DNA of 41,402 nucleotides from an uncultured Prevotellaceae bacterium. Its GTDB lineage: Bacteria > Bacteroidota > Bacteroidia > Bacteroidales > Bacteroidaceae. Below are positions 17,051 to 26,938 of the stretch, piece after piece (position 1 is the first letter of the stretch; each line of letters starts with the position of its first letter). The notes beneath the pieces are model-generated. The model ran no database searches. It saw only the letters and a program-made list of their open reading frames with translations, and was not told where the DNA came from. The stretch spans positions 1 through 41,402 of the forward strand of contig CADCDY010000022.1 of assembly GCA_902800245.1 (NCBI GenBank), read 5' to 3'. Position numbers and translations under genes: made by a program.

Positions 17051-17881
17051 ATGAGTCGCCGAGGTGGGAGTATGCCTGCCAAGGAACTCTATCCATTTGT
17101 GAATGAAAACGTAGAACTGACGGATTGGGAGAAGAAACCAGCAGGAAAGATGAAATATATCCGCTGGACTAATAGCTTCCAGTTCTACTCTATAGACTAT
17201 CAGAAGGCTGGATTCATTGTGAAGAAAAGTGGCAATTGGTACTTGACACCCGAAGGCGAGGCTGTGCTAAAAAAAACACCTGAGGAGGTAATGACAATTG
17301 CAAATGATGCCTATCATGAATGGCGACGACTGAACCCCAAGGTGGAGACTCCTGATGAAGAGCCCAACGATGAAACCGCCGAGAAAGACAACGGTGTGAA
17401 TCTTGACATGCTGGAATCAGATGCCCGTGAAGGTATCAGAAAATTCCTTGTTTCTAAGAGTCCCTATGAATTCCAGGACATGGTAGCGGCTCTATTGCGT
17501 GCTATGGGCTATCACACACCCTTTATCGCACCAAAGGGAAAGGATGGCGGAATTGATATCACGGCTTACTTAGATCCACTCGGCGCTCAGACTCCACGTA
17601 TTAAAGTACAGGTGAAGCATAAGCCAGAAACGGCTATCGGTGCCTCTGACATTCGCGCCCTGCTGGGTGTGCTCCGTGCTGGCGATATTGCGCTGTTCGT
17701 AACCAGCGGCACGTTCTCGCCTGATGCCAAGACTACAGGAACCAGTTCGCGTGAGTTCATCCGCTTGATAGACGGTGATGAGTTCATCGACATGTGGCTG
17801 GAGTTCTACGATAAGATGTCCGACGACGACAAGAACATGCTGCCGCTGAAACGGATTGCTTTCTTGGGGAATAACGAGTAG
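17051..17881 (+). CDS. Mrr-like restriction endonuclease
   Basis: Probable type IV-like endonuclease or DNA-associated nuclease. An N-terminal winged-helix-like domain (residues 8-85, with RWTNSFQFYSIDYQKAGFI) and an acidic linker (about 100-120) precede an Mrr-type catalytic domain: FQDMVAALLRAMGY, GKDGGIDITAYLDP with the catalytic Asp, and IKVQVKHKPE, which supplies the QxK residues, followed by RALLGVLRAGDIALFVTSG. I chose the ATG at 17051 because the earlier TTG lies in the promoter; an ATG at 17072 is also possible. No methylase or specificity subunit is adjacent, as expected for a stand-alone Mrr. It is the only gene between element A and nuoN. Confidence 0.8.
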   Translation: MSRRGGSMPAKELYPFVNENVELTDWEKKPAGKMKYIRWTNSFQFYSIDYQKAGFIVKKSGNWYLTPEGEAVLKKTPEEVMTIANDAYHEWRRLNPKVETPDEEPNDETAEKDNGVNLDMLESDAREGIRKFLVSKSPYEFQDMVAALLRAMGYHTPFIAPKGKDGGIDITAYLDPLGAQTPRIKVQVKHKPETAIGASDIRALLGVLRAGDIALFVTSGTFSPDAKTTGTSSREFIRLIDGDEFIDMWLEFYDKMSDDDKNMLPLKRIAFLGNNE

Positions 17882-17914
17882 CGCTATATTGAGATATTGA
17901 GTGCAAATAAAAAA

Positions 17915-17948
17915 CGGCAGGTTCCTGATATAGGAGCCTGCTGTTTTT
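17915..17948. terminator. Bidirectional terminator between the Mrr-like gene and nuoN
   Basis: CGGCAGGTTCC (17915-17925) pairs with GGAGCCTGCTG (17933-17943), with A-runs before and T-runs after, so it can serve both converging genes. Its reverse complement matches the hairpin at 35451-35479 except for two loop bases. Confidence 0.85.
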
Positions 17949-17972
17949 ATGGGTATTATACGTATTTACAAC

Positions 17973-19460
17973 CTACATGGCCGAGGCGGCAAAGAGGTAG
18001 TCGTAGATGCATGAGCAGATGCCGAAGAGGGCGATGCCTGCGGTGCAGATGGCGAGGGCAACACGGGTGTTGACATCGGTCTTGAACGTAGGCAGGGGCG
18101 AATCGCTCGGCTTGATGTACATGGCCTTAACAATGAGCAGATAGTAGTACAAGCTCACGACGGTGTTGACCAAGGCTACGAAGACGACGAAGTAAGCCCA
18201 GAAAGAGCCTTGCTCGGCAGCAGCCATGAACACGAAGAACTTGGAGAACATGCCTGCGAACGGGGGAATACCGGCCAGCGAGAACAGCGCCAGCGTCATG
18301 AGGAACGCCAGCTTAGGGTTGGTCTGGTAGAGACCGTCGTAAGCGCTGATGGCTGTTAGCTGTTCTCTCTTTGAGAGTGTGGCATTGCGAGGGCCATTAG
18401 CTGTTGGCTTTCCATTCTGCTCTACGGTAGAAATGACGGTGAAGACGGCCATGTTGGCAACGACATACACGAGGATGTAATACATCAGCGAGGCCATGCC
18501 CGTCTGCGAACCACCAATGACTGCCAACATGATGTAGCCGGCCTGCGAGATAGAGCTGAAGGCCATGAAGCGCTTGAGCTCGCTCTGTCGGATGGCGAAA
18601 AGGTTGGCAATGGTGATAGAGAGCACGATGACGACGTAGAGCATGTACTCCCAGTACTCTATCATCGGACCGAAGGCCTTCATGAGGATGACCAGCGCAG
18701 CAAAGGCTGCGGCACCCTTCGAGCAGACAGAGAGGTAACCGGTGATTGGCGTAGGAGCGCCCTCGTAGGTGTCGGCCGTCCAGAAGTGGAAGGGCACCAG
18801 CGAAAGCTTGAATGCCAAGCCGCTGAAGAAGAACACGAGACCCATGATCTGCAGTGGCGAAGCCCAATAATTAGAACTGAGCACGTTGGCGGCATCATCG
18901 AAGTAGAGCGTACCCGTAGCGGCATAGATGAACGAAATGCCGTAAAGCATGACGCCACTGGAGAACGTAGCCACGAGGATGTATTTGGCAGCAGCCTCGG
19001 CACTCTTCTTCTTATACTTGTCGAACGCCACCAAGCAGGCCATAGGCACTGAGGCGGTCTCGAGACCGAGGAAGAAGATGAGGAACGAGCCGCTGGACAT
19101 CATGATATACATACCGAGCAGGGTGCTCAGCACGAGCAGATGGAACTCACCGGCATAACGGCGGGCTTCATTCTCCAACCAAGGCTCAGCCATCACCACA
19201 ACGATAAACGTGCCGAAGGTAAGGATGAGCTTCATGACCTGAGCAGCCTGACCTGCGACATACATGCTGCCGAAGGCCTCGGCAGGACCGACGGTGGTGA
19301 GCATGATGGTCTGGCAGAGCAGCAGGGCAGCAGTAAGCTTGCCCAGCACGCCAACCTTGCGCTCGCTCTTATGCAGGCAGAAGTCGGCAAAGAACACGAT
19401 AATCAATGCGAGAACCAACAGGGCCTCGGGAATCATATTTAGAAATTGACTATATCCCAT
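17973..19460 (-). CDS. nuoN: NADH-quinone oxidoreductase subunit N
   Basis: Antiporter-like membrane subunit of complex I, thought to move protons. It has many hydrophobic helices; the conserved FHFWTADTYEGAPTP precedes the lysine-bearing helices. I chose the ATG at 19460 (MGYSQFLNMIPEAL); the upstream TTG lies within a heptamer repeat. An unusual hydrophilic insertion, NGKPTANGPRNATLSKREQL, sits in a loop after TVEQ and is encoded by AGCCAAC/AGCTAAC-type repeats. It is the last gene of the nuo operon, followed by a bidirectional terminator. About 495 aa and intact. Confidence 0.93.
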   Translation of the reverse strand: MGYSQFLNMIPEALLVLALIIVFFADFCLHKSERKVGVLGKLTAALLLCQTIMLTTVGPAEAFGSMYVAGQAAQVMKLILTFGTFIVVVMAEPWLENEARRYAGEFHLLVLSTLLGMYIMMSSGSFLIFFLGLETASVPMACLVAFDKYKKKSAEAAAKYILVATFSSGVMLYGISFIYAATGTLYFDDAANVLSSNYWASPLQIMGLVFFFSGLAFKLSLVPFHFWTADTYEGAPTPITGYLSVCSKGAAAFAALVILMKAFGPMIEYWEYMLYVVIVLSITIANLFAIRQSELKRFMAFSSISQAGYIMLAVIGGSQTGMASLMYYILVYVVANMAVFTVISTVEQNGKPTANGPRNATLSKREQLTAISAYDGLYQTNPKLAFLMTLALFSLAGIPPFAGMFSKFFVFMAAAEQGSFWAYFVVFVALVNTVVSLYYYLLIVKAMYIKPSDSPLPTFKTDVNTRVALAICTAGIALFGICSCIYDYLFAASAM

Positions 19461-19494
19461 AATTATCAATTTTCAATTATCAATTTTCAATTAG
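19461..19494 (-). repeat. Heptamer repeat in the nuoM-nuoN spacer
   Basis: Read on the plus strand: aattat, then CAATTTT, CAATTAT, CAATTTT and CAATTAG. It fills the whole spacer, touches the nuoN start codon and overlaps the nuoM stop codon. Confidence 0.85.
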
Positions 19495-20972
19495 ATTATA
19501 TTCGCCAAGATTGGTCCTACGGCGTCAGAGATGACGTTGCTTGCCCAGAGTGGGAACAGACCGAGGCCGGCGACACATGCGATGAGGCAGATGACAGCGA
19601 CGCGCTCGTCCCAAGTAGCATCGGTGAGCTCGAGGTAGTGCTTGTTCTTCACCTCGCCATACAGAATCTTACCAACAACACGCAGGATGTAGACTGCCGT
19701 GACGACAATCGACGTACAAGCGATGATGGTGGCAATGCGATGGAACGAATCAGCATTCTCGAACGAACCGACAAAGATGGTCATCTCAGCAATGAAGCCC
19801 GAGAAGCCCGGCAGACCGAGGTTGGCCAAACCAGCCACGACGTAACCCACAGCGAGGAAAGGCATGATCTTCATCAGACCATCCAAGTAGCGGATGTCAC
19901 GAGTATGCGTACGACCGTAGATCATACCGATGAGGGCAAAGAAGAGGGCCGTCATCAGACCATGCGAGAGCATCTGCAGGATAGCACCGGTGCAAGAGGT
20001 CTTGGTCATCATCAACAGGGCGAAGAGCACCAGACCGCAGTGTGACACCGACGAGTAAGCGTTGATGTACTTCAGGTCGGTCTGTACGCAAGCCGAGAAG
20101 GCACCATAGACCACTGAGATGGTAGTGAGGATGAGGAATATCCAAGCCAGTTCATTGGCTGCATCGGGCAACAGATACATTGCCACGCGGAAGCAGCCGT
20201 AGCCTCCCAGCTTCATCAGCACACCAGCGTGGAGCATAGACACAGCCGTGGGGGCTGAGGCATGACCGTCGGGTGACCATGTGTGGAAGGGGAACAGGGC
20301 GCCCAGCACACCGAAGCCGATGAAGATGAACGGGAAGAACATCTTCTGGATATCGACGGGAATGTTGTGCATGGCGGCAATCTCGTTGACATTCATGGTG
20401 GTAGCACCACTGAAATAGTAGATGCCCAACAGACCGATAATCAACAGGGCGGAACCACCCATCAGCATCAGCGTCAGCTTCATGGCAGCATACTCCTTGT
20501 TGCCGGAACCCCAGACACCAATCAGCAGGTACATGGGAATCAGCGCTACCTCGTAGAACATAAACATGGTGAACATATCGGTGCAGATGAAGAAGCCGTA
20601 AACACCCGTCGACAACAGGGTGAACCAAAGGAAGTACTCCTTGGTGAGGGGCTTCAGCTGCCAAGAGGCAAAGGTACCAGTGAACACGATGATGCTCGAC
20701 AGGAGCAGCATCACGACAGAGATACCATCGACACCAACACTGTAGGCAATATTAAGTGGCTTGAACCAAGGCGTAGAAGCCGTCAACAGCATCACATCGG
20801 TATTACCTGCTGCACGCTGCTGAACAAAGTAGACGGTCAGCCATACGGACAGAGCCAGCAAGCACGAGGCGCCAGCCACCATCACACCACGCACCTGATT
20901 GAGCGACTTAGCCAGCCAAAGGCCGAGCAGCATCAGGGCGGGGATTACTACGAATAATGTTAATATACTCAT
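19491..20972 (-). CDS. nuoM: NADH-quinone oxidoreductase subunit M
   Basis: Antiporter-like proton-pumping subunit of complex I in the cytoplasmic membrane; 493 aa and intact. It has about 14 predicted hydrophobic segments. The family signature appears as FPFHTWSPDGHASAPTAVSM followed by LKLGGYG, and the conserved Glu-bearing helix appears as FMFYEVALIPMYLLIG. It lies 15 bp downstream of the disrupted nuoL and its stop codon is embedded in the heptamer spacer before nuoN. Confidence 0.95.
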   Translation of the reverse strand: MSILTLFVVIPALMLLGLWLAKSLNQVRGVMVAGASCLLALSVWLTVYFVQQRAAGNTDVMLLTASTPWFKPLNIAYSVGVDGISVVMLLLSSIIVFTGTFASWQLKPLTKEYFLWFTLLSTGVYGFFICTDMFTMFMFYEVALIPMYLLIGVWGSGNKEYAAMKLTLMLMGGSALLIIGLLGIYYFSGATTMNVNEIAAMHNIPVDIQKMFFPFIFIGFGVLGALFPFHTWSPDGHASAPTAVSMLHAGVLMKLGGYGCFRVAMYLLPDAANELAWIFLILTTISVVYGAFSACVQTDLKYINAYSSVSHCGLVLFALLMMTKTSCTGAILQMLSHGLMTALFFALIGMIYGRTHTRDIRYLDGLMKIMPFLAVGYVVAGLANLGLPGFSGFIAEMTIFVGSFENADSFHRIATIIACTSIVVTAVYILRVVGKILYGEVKNKHYLELTDATWDERVAVICLIACVAGLGLFPLWASNVISDAVGPILANII

Positions 20973-20987
20973 TGTCGTTATTTCGTT

Positions 20988-22846
20988 TTAAATTGCAAGC
21001 AGAATTAATGTTAATGCCACCGTTCCCGTAAGGAACCATACTGCATACTGACGGACATCGCCACTCTGCCAGGGACGGAGAGACTCACCAGCCTCGTTGG
21101 CACCCCAAGCCATGAAGTTGAACGTGCCGTCAACGACGTGACGGTCGAACCAAGCCACGGGCTTAGAGATGCAGCGGAAGATGATGCGATGAGTGACATA
21201 CTGCCAAATCTCGTCCTGATAGAAGCGCTTGTAGGCTGCACGGTGCAGCTTGGGGAACGTCTTATACAGACGATCAGCGATGGGCTGACTCTCACCTTTA
21301 TAAATATAGGTGGCGAGGCAGATGCTCAGGATGGCAATAATCGTAGAAGTAGCAGCAATCTGCGTGTCGAAGTGGATGGTGTAGTCGGTACCAGCGGCAG
21401 ACACATAGCTGCCGAAGGCAAAGCACAATGAGAGGAATGGTCATCGTAGCAGGAGCCTCATGAGGAGTGTGGTGCTCGTGAGCTTCCACATTCTCAGTAC
21501 CCCAGAAGATGCCGTAGTACAGACGGAACATGTAGAAGGCCGTCATAGCTGCGATACCCGTCATAATCCAACCGCATACAGGACTGTAGGCAAAGCAGGC
21601 AGTAATGATTTCATCCTTCGAACTGAAGCCCGAGAAGAAAGGAATACCTGCAATAGCGAAGCAGCTGATGAGGAAGGTGATGTTGGTAATAGGCATATAT
21701 TTGCGCAGACCGCCCATCATAGCCATCTCGTTAGAGTGAACGGCGTGGATGATACAACCGGCACCGAGGAACAAGCAGGCCTTGAACATAGCATGGGTAA
21801 AGAGGTGGAACATACCAGCCATGAAACCAAGCTGTGCATGATTGTCGAGCACACCATGATGACCAGGCAGCGAAACACCGAGGGCCACCATCATGAAGGC
21901 AATCTGAGAAATGGTCGAGAAGGCCAGCACACGCTTGATGTCGCTTTGGGCACAAGCCACAGCAGCGGCATAGAAAGCGGTGAAGACACCTACCCAGACC
22001 ACGATGCTCATCTGAGGCTGAGCGTACTCAACCCAGAGGGGAAACATACGGGCAATCTGGAACACACCAGCTACCACCATCGTAGCAGCGTGGATGAGTG
22101 CAGAAACAGGCGTCGGACCCTCCATGGCATCGGGCAGCCAGGAAGCCTGCGGCAGCAACGGCCTTGGCAGCATTGCCGGCAATGAACGGAGTAGTACCCT
22201 CGCCCATCACGATGTTACCAGCAAACGAGAAGCTGAACGAATCAGTGTAGTAGCCGAACATCAGGATACCGATGAGGAAGAACATATCGGCGAAGCGCGT
22301 CACGATGAAAGCCTTCTTAGAGGCAGCGATGGCGGGCTTCAACGGATAGTAGAATCCAATCAACAGATAAGAACTGACACCCACGAGCTCCCAGAAGGTG
22401 TACATCTGGAAGATATTGGTGGCAACAACCAGTCCGAGCATTGACATGGTGAACAGGCTCAGGAAAGCGTAGTAACGCTGGAAGCCCTTCTCACCGTGCA
22501 TGTAGCCGAACGAGTAGATATGTACCATCAGCGAGACTGTCGAAATGACAATGAGCATCATGACCGAGATAGGATCCAAGAGGATACCCATGTCGAAATG
22601 CAGATTGCCCAGAGGCAGCCAGGTAAAATTATAGGGAACGATGGTAGCGTATGTGCCATCATCCAGACGGTCGGCACCGAAATAGGCAAATGCCGTCAGG
22701 TAAGAGAGCACGGTCACCAGTCCCAGTGACGTGGTGCCGATAAGACCAGCAGTCTTATGCGACATCTTCATGCCAACAAGCGCAAGAATCACGAAGGACA
22801 GCGCAGGCAGCAGAAGAATCAGAAATGAATAACTATATATTTCCAT
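20988..22846 (-). pseudogene. nuoL: nuoL, disrupted by two internal out-of-frame deletions
   Basis: Largest proton-pumping subunit of complex I. The reading is good from MEIYSYSFLILL at 22846 to about 22150, then shifts frame; a second segment beginning WLPDAMEGPTPVSALIHA runs to about 21425, then shifts again; a third runs to the stop at 20988. At the first junction the residues normally just before WLPDAMEG (the GKSA-x-PL segment with a functionally important Lys) are absent in all frames. At the second, about ten residues seem missing between TMTIPLIVL and FGSYVSAAG. The gene spans 1859 nt (not a multiple of three), some 25-35 codons short of normal. Either a broken gene or a sequence/assembly error; neighbouring nuo genes look well conserved. 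Confidence 0.85.
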
Positions 22847-22880
22847 AATTATCAATTATCAATTTTCAATTATCAATTAT
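22847..22880 (-). repeat. Heptamer repeat in the nuoK-nuoL spacer
   Basis: On the plus strand: aattat then CAATTAT, CAATTTT, CAATTAT and CAATTAT. Same family and position as the repeat before nuoN: it abuts the start codon of the downstream gene (nuoL). Confidence 0.85.
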
Positions 22881-22882
22881 AC

Positions 22883-23191
22883 TTACCATTTCATGTTCTT
22901 GATACTGTCAACGCTATCGCTACGGAAGTTGCGGTAGACATTGATGATAATAGCAATAGCCACAGCCGACTCGGCAGCTGCCACACCAATGACGAACAGG
23001 GTCATGAACATACCCTCCATGCCATTGGGATAGAGCAGACGGTTGATGGCTGCGAAATTGATGTCAACGGCGTTGAGCACCAGCTCGACAGAGATGAGCA
23101 TGGCAATCAGGTTGCGACGTGTCACGAAACCATAGACACCGATGAAGAACAACAGGGCGCTGAGCGCGAAATAACATTCTACAGGTACCAT
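22883..23191 (-). CDS. nuoK: NADH-quinone oxidoreductase subunit K
   Basis: Small (102 aa) three-helix membrane subunit of complex I in the proton-transfer arm. The conserved glutamates appear in LISVELVLNAVDINF and in GVAAAESAVAIAI. It begins three bases after nuoJ ends; intact. Confidence 0.95.
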   Translation of the reverse strand: MVPVECYFALSALLFFIGVYGFVTRRNLIAMLISVELVLNAVDINFAAINRLLYPNGMEGMFMTLFVIGVAAAESAVAIAIIINVYRNFRSDSVDSIKNMKW

Positions 23192-23194
23192 AGC

Positions 23195-23713
23195 TTACTT
23201 CTCCTCTTTTTCTTTACGTGCGACAACCAAGCCACCGATGATGCAGGCCAGCAGGAACAGCGAGATGAACTCGAAAGCGAGCACATACTGATACTTGCCG
23301 GCACCCACGAGGGCCGTACCAATCTCTTTCATAGGAACCTCCACGTTGGCAGGAGCCAGCGTGAAAAAGCCTGTCTTCAGCAGGATAAGAGCAACCACCA
23401 CCAGTCCAGCGAGGGCTGCCAGTCCGCCACCAATCATCTTGCTGGACTTCACGCGCTCCTCCAGACCCTGAAGGGTGCGCTTCGATACCAGCTGGATGGC
23501 GAAGACATAGATCATCGTAACGCCTCCGGCATATACGCTAATCTGAGCGGCTCCCAGGAAGGTGTAGTCGAGCAGGAAATAGATGCCTGCCACACCAAAG
23601 AGCACGAACAACATAAATGTTGCGGCTCGCATAATTCTCGTCGTGGTGACACACATCAGCGCTGAGCCGATGATGAACACCGCGAGAATGATAAACATAA
23701 CTGTATTACCCAT
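23195..23713 (-). CDS. nuoJ: NADH-quinone oxidoreductase subunit J
   Basis: Five-helix membrane subunit of complex I; 172 aa. The glycine-rich helix GVAGIYFLLDYTFLGAAQI and VYAGGVTMIYVFAIQLV are characteristic. It starts six bases after nuoI and ends in a basic/acidic tail (VARKEKEEK). Intact. Confidence 0.94.
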   Translation of the reverse strand: MGNTVMFIILAVFIIGSALMCVTTTRIMRAATFMLFVLFGVAGIYFLLDYTFLGAAQISVYAGGVTMIYVFAIQLVSKRTLQGLEERVKSSKMIGGGLAALAGLVVVALILLKTGFFTLAPANVEVPMKEIGTALVGAGKYQYVLAFEFISLFLLACIIGGLVVARKEKEEK

Positions 23714-23719
23714 AGCGCG

Positions 23720-24199
23720 TTACTTCGTTTTAGTGTTAAACTTACCGATCTGCCACTCAGCACCACCTTCGAGGAGGTTGGGCAGTGAACCACCCTTGTA
23801 GACTTCTTTGTCAAGGTGGAGCACCAGTTTAGAGCGGTCGAACACGGCGTTCTCGAAATCATTCGTAAACTCGATGGCGTCGAAGTTGCAGGCGTTGGTA
23901 CAGAGCTGGCAGAACATGCAGTCGCCCAGGTCGTACTGATAATCGTCGAGCACCTTCTTTTTCTTACCCGTCTCAGGATCCTCAGCCATGTGGCTCAGAA
24001 TCTTGATGGTTCCATTGGGGCAAGACTTCTCACAAAGCGTACAAGCGGTGCACTTGTAGTCACCATTCTCGTCGCGCTTGAATACCAAGCGGTTGGTGAA
24101 GAAGTCCTTGAAATATTCCTTCCAAGAGGTCTTCATGCCAACAGCCAAAGTCTTCAGACCGTGCCCGATTTCTCCGAAATATGTTTTGTTATCTTCCAT
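23720..24199 (-). CDS. nuoI: NADH-quinone oxidoreductase subunit I (two [4Fe-4S] clusters)
   Basis: Peripheral ferredoxin-like subunit that passes electrons to NuoB. Two CxxCxxCxxxC motifs, CTACTLCEKSCPNG and CMFCQLCTNACNFD, hold the N6a/N6b clusters. 159 aa and intact. The 34-nt spacer to nuoH contains nonamer TCTAGA repeats. Confidence 0.95.
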   Translation of the reverse strand: MEDNKTYFGEIGHGLKTLAVGMKTSWKEYFKDFFTNRLVFKRDENGDYKCTACTLCEKSCPNGTIKILSHMAEDPETGKKKKVLDDYQYDLGDCMFCQLCTNACNFDAIEFTNDFENAVFDRSKLVLHLDKEVYKGGSLPNLLEGGAEWQIGKFNTKTK

Positions 24200-24213
24200 T
24201 GTTTTCTGGTTTT

Positions 24214-24231
24214 TCTAGATTGTCTAGTATA
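24214..24231 (-). repeat. Nonamer repeat in the nuoH-nuoI spacer
   Basis: TCTAGATTG and TCTAGTATA, two 9-nt units of the same family as the longer array at 29753-29806. It fills the middle of the 34-nt spacer. Confidence 0.6.
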
Positions 24232-24233
24232 CC

Positions 24234-25322
24234 TTACTTAATATATAGGCCGAGGGCCACAACAACAGTCATAATCACCAAATTGATGAGTCCCAGCGGC
24301 ATGAGATACTTCCACTCCAGCTTCAGAATCTGGTCGATACGCAGACGTGGGAACGTCCACTTGATCCACATCAGAATCCAAACCAGGAAGAAGGTCTTAC
24401 CCATAAACCATACAATACCGGGGATGTAGTCCATCACGGCGTCGAAAGCTGACACACCGATGTTCACAGGAGCCCAGCCACCGAGGAACACCGTTGCGGC
24501 GATACCTGCGATGATAAAGAGATTGAGGAACTCTGCGAGGTAGAAGAAGCCGAAGCCCATACCTGAATACTCTGTATGGTGACCAGCCGTCAACTCACTC
24601 TCAGCCTCAGCCATGTCGAACGGACCACGGTTGGCCTCAGCGTTACCGGCAATGAGGAATACGAAGAAGGCAATGATGGCAGGAATGTGTCCCTGGAAGA
24701 TGAGCCACTTCCAAGGACCTGTCTGCGCCTCAACGATACCGCTCATCTGCATAGTCCCTGTCAGGATGACAGCGGTAATCAGGCAGAGGCAGAGCGACAT
24801 CTCGTAAGAAATCATCTGCACGGCACCACGCATGGCCGAAACCACAGAGTACTTGTTGTTGGAACCCCAACCAGCCAGGAAGATACCTACCACGCCAATA
24901 GAAGAGATGGCGGTGAGCAGGAACACACCTACGTTGAAGTCGAGGATGGTAGCACCATTGTTCCAAGGCAGGAACGAGAAGGCACCAACACTTCCGATAA
25001 TCACAAGAAGCGGAGCCACGAGGTAGAGCAGCTTGTCGGCGCGGTCGACGAAGAAAATCTCCTTGATGAGCATTTTCAGTACGTCGGCAAACACCTGCAG
25101 CAAACCCCAGTAACCTACTCGCATCGGGCCCAGACGGCACTGGAAGTAGGCACAGACCTTACGCTCCATAAATATCAGTACGCAGGCGATAAGGGCATAT
25201 CCCAACAGGATTCCCGTGCCCACCAGCACGCACTCAATCAATATCGCTAACCAGTCAGGACATCCGATTGTAATCCTGAGCAACTGGTCGAACCATTGTG
25301 TAAATATAGAAAAGTCGAACAT
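24234..25322 (-). CDS. nuoH: NADH-quinone oxidoreductase subunit H
   Basis: Membrane subunit at the junction between the hydrophilic and membrane arms of complex I, forming part of the quinone chamber. 362 aa with about eight hydrophobic helices. Conserved loops include MERKVCAYFQCRLGPMRVGY and AEAESELTAGHHTEYSGMGF. It begins two bases after the nuoCD stop codon. Intact. Confidence 0.95.
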   Translation of the reverse strand: MFDFSIFTQWFDQLLRITIGCPDWLAILIECVLVGTGILLGYALIACVLIFMERKVCAYFQCRLGPMRVGYWGLLQVFADVLKMLIKEIFFVDRADKLLYLVAPLLVIIGSVGAFSFLPWNNGATILDFNVGVFLLTAISSIGVVGIFLAGWGSNNKYSVVSAMRGAVQMISYEMSLCLCLITAVILTGTMQMSGIVEAQTGPWKWLIFQGHIPAIIAFFVFLIAGNAEANRGPFDMAEAESELTAGHHTEYSGMGFGFFYLAEFLNLFIIAGIAATVFLGGWAPVNIGVSAFDAVMDYIPGIVWFMGKTFFLVWILMWIKWTFPRLRIDQILKLEWKYLMPLGLINLVIMTVVVALGLYIK

Positions 25323-25324
25323 AA

Positions 25325-26938
25325 TTATCTGTCAATATCAGGAATTACAACGTCAATAGCAGCACAGGTAGCGATGAGGTCGGCAATCTTCTGACCACGC
25401 AACATCGGGTCGAAGGCACCTACCAGCGAGAGACCCATCGGACGCATCTTCATGCGGTAGGGACTCTTGTCGCCACGGCTATCAAGATAAACACCAAACT
25501 CACCGGCCACGCCCTCTACAGAGTAGTACCACTGTCCCTCAGGTACCTTGATAATCGGCTTTTGCTTCACATAGAAGTCACCCTCAGGGATGTTGTCGAT
25601 AAGCTGTTCAATGATGTTCAGGCTCTGGTACATCTCGTTGATGTGAACGAGGTAGCGGTCCATAGAGTCGCAACCAGTCAGTGTGCACTGCTCCCACTCT
25701 ACCTTGTCGTACATGTCGTACGGATGGTTCTTACGTACATCGTTCTTCCAGCCAGAAGCACGTCCGGCAGGACCGGTCACAGCGTAGTTGATACAATCCT
25801 CAAGCGACATCGGACCACAGTTCTCCAGACGGTTGTGGGTAATCACGTTATCACCGAAGATGTCCATATACTCCTGGATGGTCGGACGCAGATATGTCAC
25901 GAGGTCCTTACAGTTCTTGACGAAGTTCGGATCGATATCATCCTGCAGACCACCGATGCGGTAGTAGTTCTGAATCAGACGGCCACCCGTGGTCTCCTCC
26001 ATGCAGTTCAGCACGTGCTCACGATCGCGCATACCGTAAAGCATACCCGTCAGAGCGCCCAAGTCCTGAGCCACACAAGAGGTGTACAGCAGGTGAGAAT
26101 CGAGACGCTGAAGTTCATCCATAATTGTACGGATGTACTTGATGCGGTCAGTCAATTCAACACCCAACCCTTCCTCGATCACACCAACCAAAGCATGACG
26201 ATGTTGCATGGCTCCCAGATAGTTAAGACGATCTGTTAAAGCAAGCGTTTGAGGATAGGTCATACCTTCCCACATCTTCTCAATAGCACGATGGATGTAA
26301 CCCAAATGCGGATAGATGCGCTTGACAGTCTCACCGTCGAGCACCGTCTGCAGGCGGAGCACACCGTGGGTAGCGGGATGCTGAGGACCGATGTTAATCA
26401 CATAGTCATCGGCACCGAACAGACGGTTCTGCTTGCTCTGCAAATTGCCATCCTTATCGATAAAGTATTCCAGACCGTAGTCGGGTTCTACATCATCCTC
26501 CAGCGTATATTCGTCGTTGAACTTCCAGTCCTTACGGAAGGGATAGCCCTTGAAGTCGCTGCGGAGGAAAAGACGACGCATATCAGGATGACCGAGGAAT
26601 ACAATGCCGTAGAAGTCATATACCTCGCGCTCCAACAGGTCGGCCACCTTCCAGATATTAGAAACGGTAGGGATGTAAGCCAGCATCTGACCCTCCAAAT
26701 CACAGCTACCATTGCTCGACATGCCGTCGCCGCAAATCTGTGCCTTGGCAATCTGCTTCACACTGCAACGCTCGTGGGTCTGGGTATTCTCGAGGATATA
26801 AACGCAACCGAGTCCCTCTTCTGGACCGAAGTCCTCACCGACGATGGTTACAAGATAGTCGAAGCCCTTCTTGTCCTTCAAGTTCTGCATCTCAGAGGCG
26901 AACTTGTCAAAATCGAATGATAAGAATTCTAATTTCAT
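25325..26938 (-). CDS. nuoCD: NADH-quinone oxidoreductase fused subunit C/D
   Basis: Fusion of NuoC (about residues 1-150, ending in [17 protein letters not shown] and [10 protein letters not shown]) and the 49-kDa NuoD (from [19 protein letters not shown] onward), which with NuoB and NuoH forms the quinone site. 537 aa, normal for the Bacteroidetes fusion. The start overlaps the nuoB stop in an ATGA. Intact. Confidence 0.95.
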   Translation of the reverse strand: MKLEFLSFDFDKFASEMQNLKDKKGFDYLVTIVGEDFGPEEGLGCVYILENTQTHERCSVKQIAKAQICGDGMSSNGSCDLEGQMLAYIPTVSNIWKVADLLEREVYDFYGIVFLGHPDMRRLFLRSDFKGYPFRKDWKFNDEYTLEDDVEPDYGLEYFIDKDGNLQSKQNRLFGADDYVINIGPQHPATHGVLRLQTVLDGETVKRIYPHLGYIHRAIEKMWEGMTYPQTLALTDRLNYLGAMQHRHALVGVIEEGLGVELTDRIKYIRTIMDELQRLDSHLLYTSCVAQDLGALTGMLYGMRDREHVLNCMEETTGGRLIQNYYRIGGLQDDIDPNFVKNCKDLVTYLRPTIQEYMDIFGDNVITHNRLENCGPMSLEDCINYAVTGPAGRASGWKNDVRKNHPYDMYDKVEWEQCTLTGCDSMDRYLVHINEMYQSLNIIEQLIDNIPEGDFYVKQKPIIKVPEGQWYYSVEGVAGEFGVYLDSRGDKSPYRMKMRPMGLSLVGAFDPMLRGQKIADLIATCAAIDVVIPDIDR

